This document shows positions 8,574 to 16,920 of a stretch of 64,000 nt of DNA, in pieces. The notes beneath the pieces were generated by a model. The model had not been told where the DNA came from. It saw only the letters and a list, made by a program, of their open reading frames with translations, and made no database searches. The stretch is from Nitratireductor mangrovi (lineage in GTDB: Bacteria; Pseudomonadota; Alphaproteobacteria; Rhizobiales; Rhizobiaceae), in contig NZ_CP042301.2 in NCBI RefSeq assembly GCF_007922615.2, positions 868,001 to 932,000 on the forward strand. The letters run 5' to 3'. The number at the start of each line of letters is the position of its first letter. The first letter of the stretch is position 1. The translations under genes and the position numbers were made by a program.

Positions 8574-10865
8574 TCACACCTTTCCGGTCATCTGGTCCTG
8601 CCGCTCTGCCAGCCGATAAAGCTGGTCGCGGCCGGGAAGGTATGGGTCGGGCCAGTGCACCTGACGGTCCCCGAGTGCGGCGGCGGCATGCAATGTCCAG
8701 TAGGGGTCGGTCAGATGCGGCCGCGCCAGACACACGAGGTCGGCGCGTCCGGCCATCAGGATCGAGTTGGCGTGGTCGGGCTCGTAGATGTTGCCGACGG
8801 CGATGGTCGCCATGCCGGTTTCGTTGCGAATGCGATCCGAGAACGGTGTCTGGAACATGCGTCCATAGACCGGCTGCGCCCGCCTGGAGGTCTGACCCGC
8901 AGAGACGTCGCAGATGTCGACGCCGGCTGCCTGCAGGACGCGAGCGATCTCAACAGCTTCTTCCGGCGTTACCCCTTCCTCGCCGACCCAGTCGTTGGCC
9001 GAAATGCGAACCGAGATCGGCTTTTCCGCCGGCCAGACCTCGCGCACGGCATGGAAGACCTCAAGCGGATAGCGCATGCGGTTTTCGAGAGAGCCGCCAT
9101 ATTCGTCGGTGCGAGTATTGGTCAGTGGCGTGATGAAGGATGACAGCAGGTAGCCGTGGGCCATGTGCAGTTCGAGCATATCGAACCCACAGCGCTCGGC
9201 CATCTCTGCCGAGGCCACGAACTGGTCGCGCACCATGTCCATGTCGGCGCGGTCCATGGCCTTCGGCCTCTGGTTATGCTCGGACCAAGGCACCTCGGAA
9301 GCAGAAAGCAGCGGCCAGTTGCCGTCCTTCAGCGGTGCGTCCATCTCTTCCCAACCGAGTTGGGTTGAGCCCTTCGGGCCGGAGTGGCCGATCTGGGCAC
9401 AGATCTTGGCTTCGGTCTCGGCGTGCACGAAGTCGACCAGCCGCTTCCAGGCTGTCTCGTGCTCGGGGGCGTAGAAACCCGGGCAGCCGGGAGTGATACG
9501 ACCCTCGGGGCTGACGCAGGTCATCTCGATATAGATCAGCCCGGCACCGCCCTTGGCGCGCTCGGCGTAGTGGGCGAAATGCCAGTCGGTAGGGCAGCCG
9601 TCGACCGCCTTGTATTGTGCCATGGGCGACACGACGATGCGGTTCTTGAGCTTCATCTCCCGCAGCTTGAACGGCGCGAACATCGGCACGCGAGCGATGT
9701 TGACCTCGTTGCCGGCCTCACGATGGAACCAGCGTTCCGCGCCTTCCAGCCAGCCCTTGTCACGCAGGCGCAGGTTTTCGTGGCTGATACGCTGCGAGCG
9801 GGTCAGGAGCGAATAGTTGAATTGCACCGGGTCGAGATGCAGGTAGCGCTCCACATCCTCGAACCATTCGAGCGAATTGCGGGCCGCCGACTGCAGCCGC
9901 AGCACCTCGAGCCGCCGCGCATCCTCGTATTTGCGGAAGGCGGACTCCAGGTCGGGTTCCGAGGTGACGTAGTCGGCCAGCGCGATCGCCGACTCCAGTG
10001 CAAGCTTGGTGCCCGAACCGATTGAGAAATGGGCGCTCGCTGCCGCGTCGCCCATCAATGCGAGGTTCTTGTGCGACCAGCGTTCGCACAGAACCCGCGG
10101 GAAGTTGATCCAGGCCGAGCCACGGATGTGGTTGGCGTTGGTCATCAGGCTGTGGCCGCCGAGGTAGTCCTTGAAGATTTCCTCGCAGACCGCGATCGAT
10201 TCCTGCTGCGACATGTCGCCGAAGCCGTATTTCGCCCAGGTCTCCTCCGAACATTCGACGATGAAGGTCGCGGTCTCGTCGTCGAACTGGTAGGCGTGCG
10301 CCCACACCCAGCCCTTGTCGGTTTGCTCGAAGATGAAGGTGAAGGCGTCGTCGAATTTCTGGTGCGTACCGAGCCAGACGAATTTGCAGGCGCGCACATC
10401 GATATCCGGCCTGAAGACGTCGGCAAAGGCCTTGCGGGCCTTGGAGTTCAGGCCGTCCGCGGCCAGAACGAGATCATGGCTTTCCATGTAGGCCCGTGGC
10501 TCCTCGATCTCGGTTTCGAAAACGAGGTTGACGCCGAGTTCACGGGCGCGCTCCTGTAGCAGGAGAAGAAGGCGCATGCGGCCAATGCCGCAAAAGCCGT
10601 GGCCGGTCGAGACGGTCCGTGTACCGCGATAGAAGACGGCGATATCGTCCCAGTAGGCGAAATGCTCTCGAATACGCTCTGCGCTGATCGGGTCGTTGGC
10701 GGCAAGATTGTCGAGGGTTTCATCGGAGAGCACCACGCCCCATCCGAAGGTATCGTCGGGACGGTTGCGTTCGTATACGGTCACGTCGTGTGCGGCGTCG
10801 CGAAGCTTCATCGAGATCGCGAAATAGAGGCCGGCCGGCCCACCGCCGAGGATGGCGATCTTCAT
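8574..10865 (-). CDS. Bifunctional 2-aminobenzoyl-CoA monooxygenase/reductase (flavin monooxygenase + OYE domain)
   Basis: 763 residues combining two flavoenzymes. Residues 1 to about 385 are a class A flavin monooxygenase ([10 protein letters not shown] dinucleotide motif at the N-terminus, second FAD motif [13 protein letters not shown]). About 395-763 are an old-yellow-enzyme/NADH:flavin oxidoreductase barrel ([27 protein letters not shown]). This architecture is that of 2-aminobenzoyl-CoA monooxygenase/reductase and of the related salicylyl-CoA 5-hydroxylase. The former hydroxylates and then hydride-reduces 2-aminobenzoyl-CoA, breaking aromaticity in one protein. ATG 10865 has a strong upstream GGGGAGGA. 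It is the first gene of the operon that continues to the CoA ligase and kynA, which favours the aminobenzoyl-CoA substrate. Confidence 0.9.
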   Translation of the reverse strand: MKIAILGGGPAGLYFAISMKLRDAAHDVTVYERNRPDDTFGWGVVLSDETLDNLAANDPISAERIREHFAYWDDIAVFYRGTRTVSTGHGFCGIGRMRLLLLLQERARELGVNLVFETEIEEPRAYMESHDLVLAADGLNSKARKAFADVFRPDIDVRACKFVWLGTHQKFDDAFTFIFEQTDKGWVWAHAYQFDDETATFIVECSEETWAKYGFGDMSQQESIAVCEEIFKDYLGGHSLMTNANHIRGSAWINFPRVLCERWSHKNLALMGDAAASAHFSIGSGTKLALESAIALADYVTSEPDLESAFRKYEDARRLEVLRLQSAARNSLEWFEDVERYLHLDPVQFNYSLLTRSQRISHENLRLRDKGWLEGAERWFHREAGNEVNIARVPMFAPFKLREMKLKNRIVVSPMAQYKAVDGCPTDWHFAHYAERAKGGAGLIYIEMTCVSPEGRITPGCPGFYAPEHETAWKRLVDFVHAETEAKICAQIGHSGPKGSTQLGWEEMDAPLKDGNWPLLSASEVPWSEHNQRPKAMDRADMDMVRDQFVASAEMAERCGFDMLELHMAHGYLLSSFITPLTNTRTDEYGGSLENRMRYPLEVFHAVREVWPAEKPISVRISANDWVGEEGVTPEEAVEIARVLQAAGVDICDVSAGQTSRRAQPVYGRMFQTPFSDRIRNETGMATIAVGNIYEPDHANSILMAGRADLVCLARPHLTDPYWTLHAAAALGDRQVHWPDPYLPGRDQLYRLAERQDQMTGKV

Positions 10866-10932
10866 ATCGGGCTATCCTCCCCTTCTCGACCTAGCCAGCA
10901 TCGCAAAGGCGGCGGTATATTTCAAGCATAAA

Positions 10933-10948
10933 ATTTCAAGGTTGAAAT
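10933..10948. promoter_or_regulatory. Candidate MarR operator (7+2+7 palindrome) in divergent promoter region
   Basis: ATTTCAAGGTTGAAAT is a perfect inverted repeat with 7-base arms and a GG spacer, and ATTTCAAG occurs again 14 bases earlier at 10919-10926. It sits in an AT-rich patch of the 211-base gap between the divergent monooxygenase/reductase (start 10865) and formamidase (start 11077) genes, where promoters for both must lie. Size and symmetry suit a MarR dimer and the operon encodes one. Binding is inferred, not shown. Confidence 0.5.
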
Positions 10949-11076
10949 AATTTCGGCCATCGGGCATGGAGATGCCATGCGTGCGACTTGCGGCGGACCG
11001 CGAACCGGGCATTCTTTCGCGGGCGAGGGGCCAAGGTTGCGGAAGGATGCCCGGTCGCCACAACGTGGAGCGAGTT

Positions 11077-11910
11077 ATGACCAACTACCATCGGGTTGCC
11101 GATTGGGACGACGCCTATGCCAATGGCGCCAATATCGCCGGCGGCGAGCGCTGGCCGGACGCCTGGGTGGTGCCGGCGCGCATGTTTCGCGACCAGCTCA
11201 AACAAGACGGACGCGCTCGTATCGACCTATCGTACGGCGAACGGTCGCGAAACCGCTTCGACCTCTTCCTGCCCGCGGCAGGCCCGAAGGGACTGATGGT
11301 GTTTGTCCATGGCGGATTCTGGCTGCGCCTCGACAAGAGCTACTGGTCACACCTCGCTGCCGGCAGCATCGCGCGCGGTTACGCCGTCGCAATGCCGTCC
11401 TATACGCTCTGCCCGGAAATTCGCGTTGGCGGCATCGTTGCCGAGATCGGGCGCGCGATCGAGGCCGCAGCCCGAGAGGTAGATGGCGCGATCTTTCTTG
11501 CCGGCCACTCCGCCGGCGGCCATCTGGTCAGCCGCATGGTGACGGTAACGTCGCCCCTGCCGGCGGCCGTCCTCGACCGGGTGAAGAATGTGGTGTCGAT
11601 CTCCGGCGTGCACGACCTTCGCCCGATCATGCGCACCGCAATGAATGCAAGCCTGCAAATAGATGCGCCCGAGGCCCGCGTCGAAAGTCCCGCGCTGCTC
11701 GACCCCGCGCCGGGCACGCGCATCTGCTGTTGGGTCGGTGGCAACGAGCGGGCGGAATTCCTGCGTCAGAACGCGCTGCTGGCCAACGCCTGGACCGGCT
11801 GTGGTGCTGAAACGGCAACGGTGGTCGAACCAGACCGCCACCATTTCAACGTCATCGACGGGTTGTCTGATCCTGACCACCCTTTGACGCGAACCTTGTT
11901 GACAGCCTGA
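11077..11910 (+). CDS. Kynurenine formamidase-like alpha/beta hydrolase (arylformamidase, animal AFMID type)
   Basis: 277 residues of alpha/beta-hydrolase fold with the oxyanion motif HGGFW at 78-82, nucleophile elbow GHSAGG (Ser145) and candidate catalytic histidines at 255-256 (DRHHF). HGGxW plus GHSAG is the pattern of the animal-type arylformamidase, which hydrolyses N-formyl-L-kynurenine to kynurenine and formate, rather than the metal-dependent bacterial KynB. ATG 11077 has GGAG eight bases upstream; the frame is open to 10966 without homology. It is transcribed away from the kynA-containing operon, sharing its control region, and supplies exactly the step after KynA. A general carboxylesterase is the alternative. 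Confidence 0.8.
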   Translation: MTNYHRVADWDDAYANGANIAGGERWPDAWVVPARMFRDQLKQDGRARIDLSYGERSRNRFDLFLPAAGPKGLMVFVHGGFWLRLDKSYWSHLAAGSIARGYAVAMPSYTLCPEIRVGGIVAEIGRAIEAAAREVDGAIFLAGHSAGGHLVSRMVTVTSPLPAAVLDRVKNVVSISGVHDLRPIMRTAMNASLQIDAPEARVESPALLDPAPGTRICCWVGGNERAEFLRQNALLANAWTGCGAETATVVEPDRHHFNVIDGLSDPDHPLTRTLLTA

Positions 11911-11997
11911 TCCGCGCGGCTGAAGTTCACCTCCGAACAACATTCGCTGGTACGGGCGGCCTTCGGAACCGCCGATCCGGAAAATCACAGGTCAGAG

Positions 11998-12234
11998 ATG
12001 CGAGCCGTTTTCGTTCAAGTACAATGTTACCCTGGCAAGACCTACGCGGTCGCCGACGCCATCTTCGAGCGGGAGATTGTTTCGGAGATGTACTCCACCA
12101 GTGGCGAGTACGACCTCATGATCAAGCTGTACATCGAGGACGGCGTCGACGTGGGCAAATTCATCGACGAGAACGTCGCCAACGTGGCCGGTATCTTCCG
12201 CACATTGACGACGCTGACCTTCAAGGCGTTCTGA
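11998..12234 (+). CDS. Stand-alone Lrp/AsnC ligand-binding (RAM) domain protein
   Basis: 78 residues comprising only the alpha/beta ligand-binding and oligomerisation domain of Lrp/AsnC regulators (VQCYPGK, STSGEYDLMIKLY, IFRTLTTLTFKAF), with no helix-turn-helix. Such stand-alone RAM-domain proteins form rings that bind amino acids and may act as amino-acid sensors or modify full-length Lrp proteins. It follows the formamidase gene by 87 bases on the same strand, so an aromatic amino acid ligand is conceivable but unproven. Its stop abuts the stop of the convergent MFS gene with no bases between. The ATG follows GGTCAGAG, a modest ribosome site. Confidence 0.85.
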   Translation: MRAVFVQVQCYPGKTYAVADAIFEREIVSEMYSTSGEYDLMIKLYIEDGVDVGKFIDENVANVAGIFRTLTTLTFKAF

Positions 12235-13461
12235 TCAGGCAGCGGCCATGCGCGGCCTGCGCGTGCGCATGAGAAGGAAAATCATCACCGCGATGTTGAG
12301 AACGTTCCACGCGATGCCGTTGACGAAAGCCGCGCGGTAGGAACCGGTCAGATCGTAGATGAAGCCGGAGAGCCATCCGCCGAACGCCATGCCGACGATG
12401 GTCGCCATGATCACGATGCCGATCCGCTCGCCAGCCTCGCGGGGCGGCAAATATTCGCGCACGATGATCGCGTAGGACGGCACGATGCCACCCTGCGACA
12501 GGCCGAACATCAACGATACGACATAGAGCGAGGCGAGCCCGTCGAAGGGGATGTAGAAAAGCAGCGCGATTGCCTGCAGCACCGATCCGAGCAGCAATGT
12601 CTTCACGCCGCCGATGCGGTCGGCGATCATGCCCGATGCGAGCCTGCTGACGATGCCCGCGGCAAGCATCAGCGAGAGCATTTCAGCACCGCGCGCTACG
12701 CCGTAGCCGAGATCAGCGCAATAGGCGACGATATGAACCTGCGGCATAGACATGGCCACGCAGCATCCGACGCCGGCGACGATCAGCAACCCTTGCAGGA
12801 GGCGCGGCGAGAGCGCCGCGGTCAGCCGGTCAACAGCGTTGGTGGCATGCGTCGTTGCCTGGAAATCAGGAGCCCGGCCGCGCAGCAGGAGCACCAAGGG
12901 CAACATGGCGAGCAGACAGAAGATACCGACACCGGCATAGGTGAACCGCCAGCCGTCGAAGGCCATTCCGGACTGCAGAACCCAAGGCCAGATCGCGCCG
13001 GCGATATAGTTTCCGGAGGCTGCGCTGGCGACGGCAATGCCGCGGCGGCGTACGAACCAGCGCGAGATGTCGGCCATTAGAGGCCCGAAGGTGGCCGCCG
13101 CCCCGAACCCGACAACGAGTTGCGCTGCGGCCAGTAGCCAGATGCTGGGTGCGATCGCACCAAGCAGATAGCCTGACCCAAGGCAGAGAATGGCGCCCGT
13201 GGTTGGGCGGACGACGCCCAGCCGGTCGACGAAACGACCGATGATTACGTTGCCCAGGGCGAAACCGACCATCGTCATCGTGTAGGAGAGCGATGCGTCG
13301 CCGCGGCTTACCCCAAATTCTGCCTGGGCCGCTGGCAGCACAACCACGATCGACCACATGCCGACGCTGCCGATGGTGCCAAGCAGCATGGTAATTGCCA
13401 GTCGGAACCAGGCGTGCTGGCCGTCGGGCAGGAAACGCGGGTCAGTGGCAGTGACCGCCAT
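12235..13461 (-). CDS. Major facilitator superfamily transporter
   Basis: 408 residues with about 12 hydrophobic segments and MFS landmarks, including the loop motif GRFVDRLGVVRP between helices 2 and 3 and its second-half counterpart GMIADRIGGVKT. The overall pattern resembles the monocarboxylate/oxalate-formate type of antiporters, but the substrate cannot be read. ATG 13461 is preceded by GAGAGGAC; the open frame to 13614 lacks homology. It is convergent with the RAM-domain gene and is followed upstream on the same strand by a crotonase gene about 190 bases away, so a carboxylate or CoA-related catabolic function is possible. Confidence 0.85.
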   Translation of the reverse strand: MAVTATDPRFLPDGQHAWFRLAITMLLGTIGSVGMWSIVVVLPAAQAEFGVSRGDASLSYTMTMVGFALGNVIIGRFVDRLGVVRPTTGAILCLGSGYLLGAIAPSIWLLAAAQLVVGFGAAATFGPLMADISRWFVRRRGIAVASAASGNYIAGAIWPWVLQSGMAFDGWRFTYAGVGIFCLLAMLPLVLLLRGRAPDFQATTHATNAVDRLTAALSPRLLQGLLIVAGVGCCVAMSMPQVHIVAYCADLGYGVARGAEMLSLMLAAGIVSRLASGMIADRIGGVKTLLLGSVLQAIALLFYIPFDGLASLYVVSLMFGLSQGGIVPSYAIIVREYLPPREAGERIGIVIMATIVGMAFGGWLSGFIYDLTGSYRAAFVNGIAWNVLNIAVMIFLLMRTRRPRMAAA

Positions 13462-13649
13462 TGCGGGCTGGTCCTCTCTGGATAGCCGCCTGCATCGATG
13501 CGCGGCGGGCAGGGGCGGAAAATGCTTCCCGGTGCCTGAAGGCGCTACCGCCACGTGTCGGAGCCTGATGGTCCAGAAGGCCGGAGCACGTGCGCAGAGT
13601 TCGCAGCTTAACACGGTGAAGGGCGCGACGCGGGCGGGAGAGCGGGCTG

Positions 13650-14456
13650 CTAGATGCCCTTGAAGCGAGGACGGCGACGTTCGGCGAAAGCTGTTCGCCC
13701 CTCGGCGTAATCCGCGCTGTCGAAGGTTGCATCTCCGAGCGCGCGTGCTCGTTCAATGTCCCCGATGTCGCGGCTGAACGTCGCGACAATGGCGGCCTTC
13801 GAGGCCCGGATCGTCAAAGGCGCGTTCGCCGCAATGTCGCGGGCTGTCGCGTTGCAACGCTGCCAAAGCGCTTCCGCGTCCTCGACGACCTCAAGCAGGA
13901 AGCCCGCCCGCAAGACGTCTCCGGCGTCGAGGCGGGCGGCGGAAAAGAGGAGATACTTGGCCATTTGCGGTCCGGTCGCGGCCACGATGTCGGTCATGGC
14001 CTCCGCCGGATAGGCGAGGCCTAGTCGTGCGGCCGGAACCGAAAACCGGGCGTCCGCGGTCGCGAGCCTGATGTCGCAGGCGGCGGCGATGCCGAAGCCG
14101 CCGCCAAAGCAGGTGCCAGAGATCGCGGCGATCGTCGGAAGACGTGAATTGCGAATTGCCGCGAAGGCCGCAGAGTTGGCGGCTTCGTAGTCTCGCGCAG
14201 TACCCGCATCGCGGCGCACCACGCCGAACTCGCTGATGTCGGCTCCGGCACAGAAGTCAGTGCCGGCACCTCGCAGGATCACGACGCGCGCCGCATTGTC
14301 TTGCTCCAGCGCCGCAAAGACGTTCGTAAGCGCGCGCCACATGGCCAGGGTCAGGGCGTTTTTCTTCGCGGGACGGTTGAACGTGACCGCGACCACGCCA
14401 TCGTCGTCACGCGAGACCGCGAGCGCAGTTTCCGCTCCTGCTTGAATTCCGGCCAT
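13650..14456 (-). CDS. Enoyl-CoA hydratase/isomerase family protein
   Basis: 268 residues of crotonase fold with FNRPAKKNALT, oxyanion segment DFCAGADISEF and GTCFGGGFGIAAACDIRLA. As in the crotonase at 6537-7349, both canonical hydratase glutamates appear missing: the GGGCEL glutamate position is glycine and the PE position reads Pro-Ala. A hydratase reaction is therefore doubtful; decarboxylase, isomerase or hydrolase chemistry is possible. The start at 14456 follows the motif region best; the longer frame to 14564 runs into the cysE leader. It is transcribed divergently from cysE and may be co-transcribed with the MFS gene downstream. Confidence 0.8.
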   Translation of the reverse strand: MAGIQAGAETALAVSRDDDGVVAVTFNRPAKKNALTLAMWRALTNVFAALEQDNAARVVILRGAGTDFCAGADISEFGVVRRDAGTARDYEAANSAAFAAIRNSRLPTIAAISGTCFGGGFGIAAACDIRLATADARFSVPAARLGLAYPAEAMTDIVAATGPQMAKYLLFSAARLDAGDVLRAGFLLEVVEDAEALWQRCNATARDIAANAPLTIRASKAAIVATFSRDIGDIERARALGDATFDSADYAEGRTAFAERRRPRFKGI

Positions 14457-14562
14457 TTCAATCCAATTGAAGAAGCGTTGAGGAAATTGATGTTCAATGC
14501 GAGGCCGTTCTGACGTATGTTCCCGGCCACCGCAAGCCGACGCTGCCCAAGGGAGCCGGATC

Positions 14563-15384
14563 ATGAGTGCACGTAGCCACGCCCGGTCGAGCGAAATCCG
14601 ACCTGTCGATCCGATTTGGGACTCCGTGCGTCAGGAGGCCCGCGAGGCGGTCGAAAACGACCCGCTGCTGGCCGCCTTTCTGTTTTCGACGATCCTCAAC
14701 CACGACACGTTGGAAGAAGCCGTCATCCACCGTATCGCCGAGCGACTTGATCATGCCGATCTCAGCGCCGGGCTGATTGCGCAGACCTTCGCCGAAATGT
14801 TGAAGGCCAATCCGGAATGGAGCGCTACGGTACGCGTCGATATCCAGGCCTATTACGACCGCGATCCGGCCTGCAGGCGCTTTCTCGAACCTGTGCTCTA
14901 TTTCAAGGGGTTCCACGCCATCCAGACGCATCGGCTCGCGCACTGGCTTCTGAGTGAAGGCCGGCGCGATTTCGCGCTCTATCTGCAGAGCCGCTCGTCT
15001 GCCGTGTTCCAGACTGACATCAACCCGGCGGCACGTATCGGCAAGGGCATTTTCGTCGATCATGCGACGGGCTTCGTGGTCGGGGAGACCGCGGTCGTCG
15101 ACGACGACGTCTCGATCCTGCACGGTGTGACGCTCGGGGGCACCGGCAAGGCAGGCGGCGACCGCCATCCCAAGATTCGCCGCGGTGTTCTGATCGGCGC
15201 CGGGGCGAAGATCCTCGGCAATATCGAGATCGGCCATTGCAGCAAGGTCGCTTCCGGTTCTGTCGTGCTTTCCTCCGTTCCCAACAACAAGACGGTGGCG
15301 GGCGTGCCTGCGCGTATCGTTGGCGAGGCCGGCTGCGCGGAGCCGTCGCGAGCAATGGACCAGCTTCTGTCCGGCAAGGACTGA
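14563..15384 (+). CDS. cysE: Serine O-acetyltransferase
   Basis: 273 residues: N-terminal alpha-helical SATase domain (WDSVRQEA, EPVLYFKGFHAIQTHR) followed by a left-handed beta-helix of hexapeptide repeats with the active-site segment DHATGF and HGVTLGGTGKAGGDRHP. It makes O-acetylserine from serine and acetyl-CoA, the first step of cysteine synthesis in the cytosol, usually in complex with CysK and feedback-inhibited by cysteine. ATG 14563 has GGGAG upstream; the open frame to 14497 adds no homology. It is followed by a DUF3126 gene, an arrangement common in Rhizobiales. Divergent from the crotonase gene. Confidence 0.96.
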   Translation: MSARSHARSSEIRPVDPIWDSVRQEAREAVENDPLLAAFLFSTILNHDTLEEAVIHRIAERLDHADLSAGLIAQTFAEMLKANPEWSATVRVDIQAYYDRDPACRRFLEPVLYFKGFHAIQTHRLAHWLLSEGRRDFALYLQSRSSAVFQTDINPAARIGKGIFVDHATGFVVGETAVVDDDVSILHGVTLGGTGKAGGDRHPKIRRGVLIGAGAKILGNIEIGHCSKVASGSVVLSSVPNNKTVAGVPARIVGEAGCAEPSRAMDQLLSGKD

Positions 15385-15498
15385 TTTAGCGCCACGGCTT
15401 TCCGACCTTTCAGGGTTTACACGGCATCGGGCCGCGTGCCACATGCAGCGGCGATAGGCGCCGGTTGCGGCGCCCGGTATCGGACGAGGAGAAGCCGG

Positions 15499-15705
15499 TT
15501 GAAACCCGAGGAAATCAGGAAGCTCGACGCCTATTTCAAGAAGACCTTCAGCAATCCACGGCTGGAGGTGAAGGCGCGTCCGCGCAAGGACGATTCCTGC
15601 GAGCTTTATCTGGGCGACGAATTCCTCGGCATCATCTATCGCGATGAGGATGAGGGCGAGCTTTCCTACAATTTCTCGATGGCGATTCTCGACATCGACC
15701 TCTGA
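15499..15705 (+). CDS. DUF3126 family protein
   Basis: 68 residues, almost the whole being the DUF3126 domain (KPEEIRKLDAYFKKTF ... GDEFLGIIYRDEDEG ... AILDIDL). The function is unknown. I choose the TTG at 15499 because GAGGAG lies eight bases upstream and homology begins immediately; the in-frame ATG at 15436 would add 21 residues of unrelated arginine-rich sequence. It lies 114 bases downstream of cysE, a pairing seen in many alphaproteobacteria, but a role in cysteine synthesis has not been shown. The last 40 bases overlap the 3' end of the convergent hypothetical gene. Confidence 0.85.
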   Translation: MKPEEIRKLDAYFKKTFSNPRLEVKARPRKDDSCELYLGDEFLGIIYRDEDEGELSYNFSMAILDIDL

Positions 15706-16499
15706 CCCAACCGGTCGCCGGCTTGCAGATATCGCGCGTCGGTCTGAACCACCGTTGCCACATACTGGCGGATCGCCGCCTCGAGCCGCCGCCAATCGCC
15801 CAGGAGCGACGCCGGGAACCTGTAGGTAAGGCTGAGATCATCGCCGGCGAAGATATCGCGCTCGCATTCGGCGAGTGATTCCGCCGCTACCGGCCCGGTC
15901 AGGCAGCGTGCCACGAAGGGTTCGCCCGCGCCGGTCTGCCCGACAGCCAATATCTCATTCATATATCCGGACTTTTCACTGAATACGTGAAAGGACAACC
16001 CACCCGGACCCGGTTCGCCCGGGTGTCGGATCAGCGCTCGGTAGATCGGCTCGAAGCGTCCGCTCATGTCGCGCGACATCATTCGCGGCTCGAACGACAG
16101 AAACACGATGTTGCGCGCGCCGTCCGCGTGGTTGAAGTCGTCGCGAAACTCGGTGCGGTAACCGCTCATCTCAGGCCAGCGGAGATAGAGATGGAGGCCC
16201 GCTGCGACACCGGTTCGGCGTTCGCGCTCGAAGCGGATGGCGTTCGAGGGAACCGAGATGACGTCGTTGCCCACGACGACCTCGCGTAGCGTCGTATCCT
16301 CGGTGTGCCCGGCCAGCGCAATCGAACGGCCGATCGTCTTGCCACCGAAGCTGATCAGCACCGCCGCCAGCGCCATGGCTGCGAAAGCGAGAAAGACGCG
16401 AAACATGAACCGGTCATCGATCGCCCTGACCGAGCCGACGTCCTGGGTTGTGGCAGTCTGCACGCGCCGCTCCGATGATTGTCCGTCCCCATCCGGCAC
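15666..16499 (-). CDS. Hypothetical membrane-anchored protein
   Basis: 277 residues, not assigned to a family I can name. A short cytosolic N-terminus is followed by one hydrophobic segment (about residues 32-52, FRVFLAFAAMALAAVLISFG), then a soluble, probably periplasmic domain containing FERERRTGVAAGLHLYLRWP and a C-terminal region LTYRFPASLLGDWRRLEAAIR. The stop lies inside the DUF3126 gene on the other strand, a 40-base convergent overlap. The start is uncertain: ATG 16499 has no clear ribosome site, and an ATG at 16406 just before the membrane segment is an alternative. Similar proteins seem restricted to Rhizobiales; no function can be inferred. Confidence 0.7.
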   Translation of the reverse strand: MPDGDGQSSERRVQTATTQDVGSVRAIDDRFMFRVFLAFAAMALAAVLISFGGKTIGRSIALAGHTEDTTLREVVVGNDVISVPSNAIRFERERRTGVAAGLHLYLRWPEMSGYRTEFRDDFNHADGARNIVFLSFEPRMMSRDMSGRFEPIYRALIRHPGEPGPGGLSFHVFSEKSGYMNEILAVGQTGAGEPFVARCLTGPVAAESLAECERDIFAGDDLSLTYRFPASLLGDWRRLEAAIRQYVATVVQTDARYLQAGDRLGQRSMSRIAIEKL

Positions 16500-16569
16500 A
16501 GATCAGCCGGCATGGAACTTGCGAAGTACGCGTTCGACCTTGCGGTTTCATGGTAAACGGACGGTAAAA

Positions 16570-16893
16570 ATGATCCACGTCGCGACAGCCGCCTTTGTCG
16601 TTGCCTGCGGGCTCGTGTTCGCGGGCCTGACCGGTTCGCTGATGGAACTGTGGGCCGGAAGGAGGCTGGATCTTCGTGAGCCTTTCGTGACAAGGCAACA
16701 TGTGTGGCGCTCATTGATGCTGACGGCCGCGGCCGGACCCTTCATGCTGGTCAACACGGCGCTGGAGCGGGCCCAGGGCGGCACAGGTGATCGCCTGGTT
16801 GTGTTCAGTGCCCTGATCGCGGCGTTTTGGATCGTTGCCAGCGGCGTTGTCGTCGCCGACCTTGCCTTTCGCATTGCCGGTCTGCTCTCCTGA
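16570..16893 (+). CDS. Small three-helix membrane protein, function unknown
   Basis: 107 residues with three evident hydrophobic segments (about 2-22, 48-63 and 78-104) separated by a charged loop containing GRRLDLREPFVTRQHVWRS. It resembles a family of small Rhizobiales membrane proteins of unknown function. ATG 16570 is chosen because the preceding in-frame sequence is antisense to the neighbouring hypothetical gene and non-homologous. It is divergent from that gene and ends 27 bases before the gamma carbonic anhydrase gene on the same strand, so the two may be co-transcribed. No functional residues stand out. Confidence 0.7.
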   Translation: MIHVATAAFVVACGLVFAGLTGSLMELWAGRRLDLREPFVTRQHVWRSLMLTAAAGPFMLVNTALERAQGGTGDRLVVFSALIAAFWIVASGVVVADLAFRIAGLLS

Positions 16894-16920
16894 CGCAGAC
16901 ATCGGGAATGGGAGGATGAT

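Noticed and set aside
14494..15795. A 433-codon minus-strand ORF across cysE and DUF3126
   Set aside because: Antisense to well-supported genes; long opposite frames are expected in high-GC DNA.
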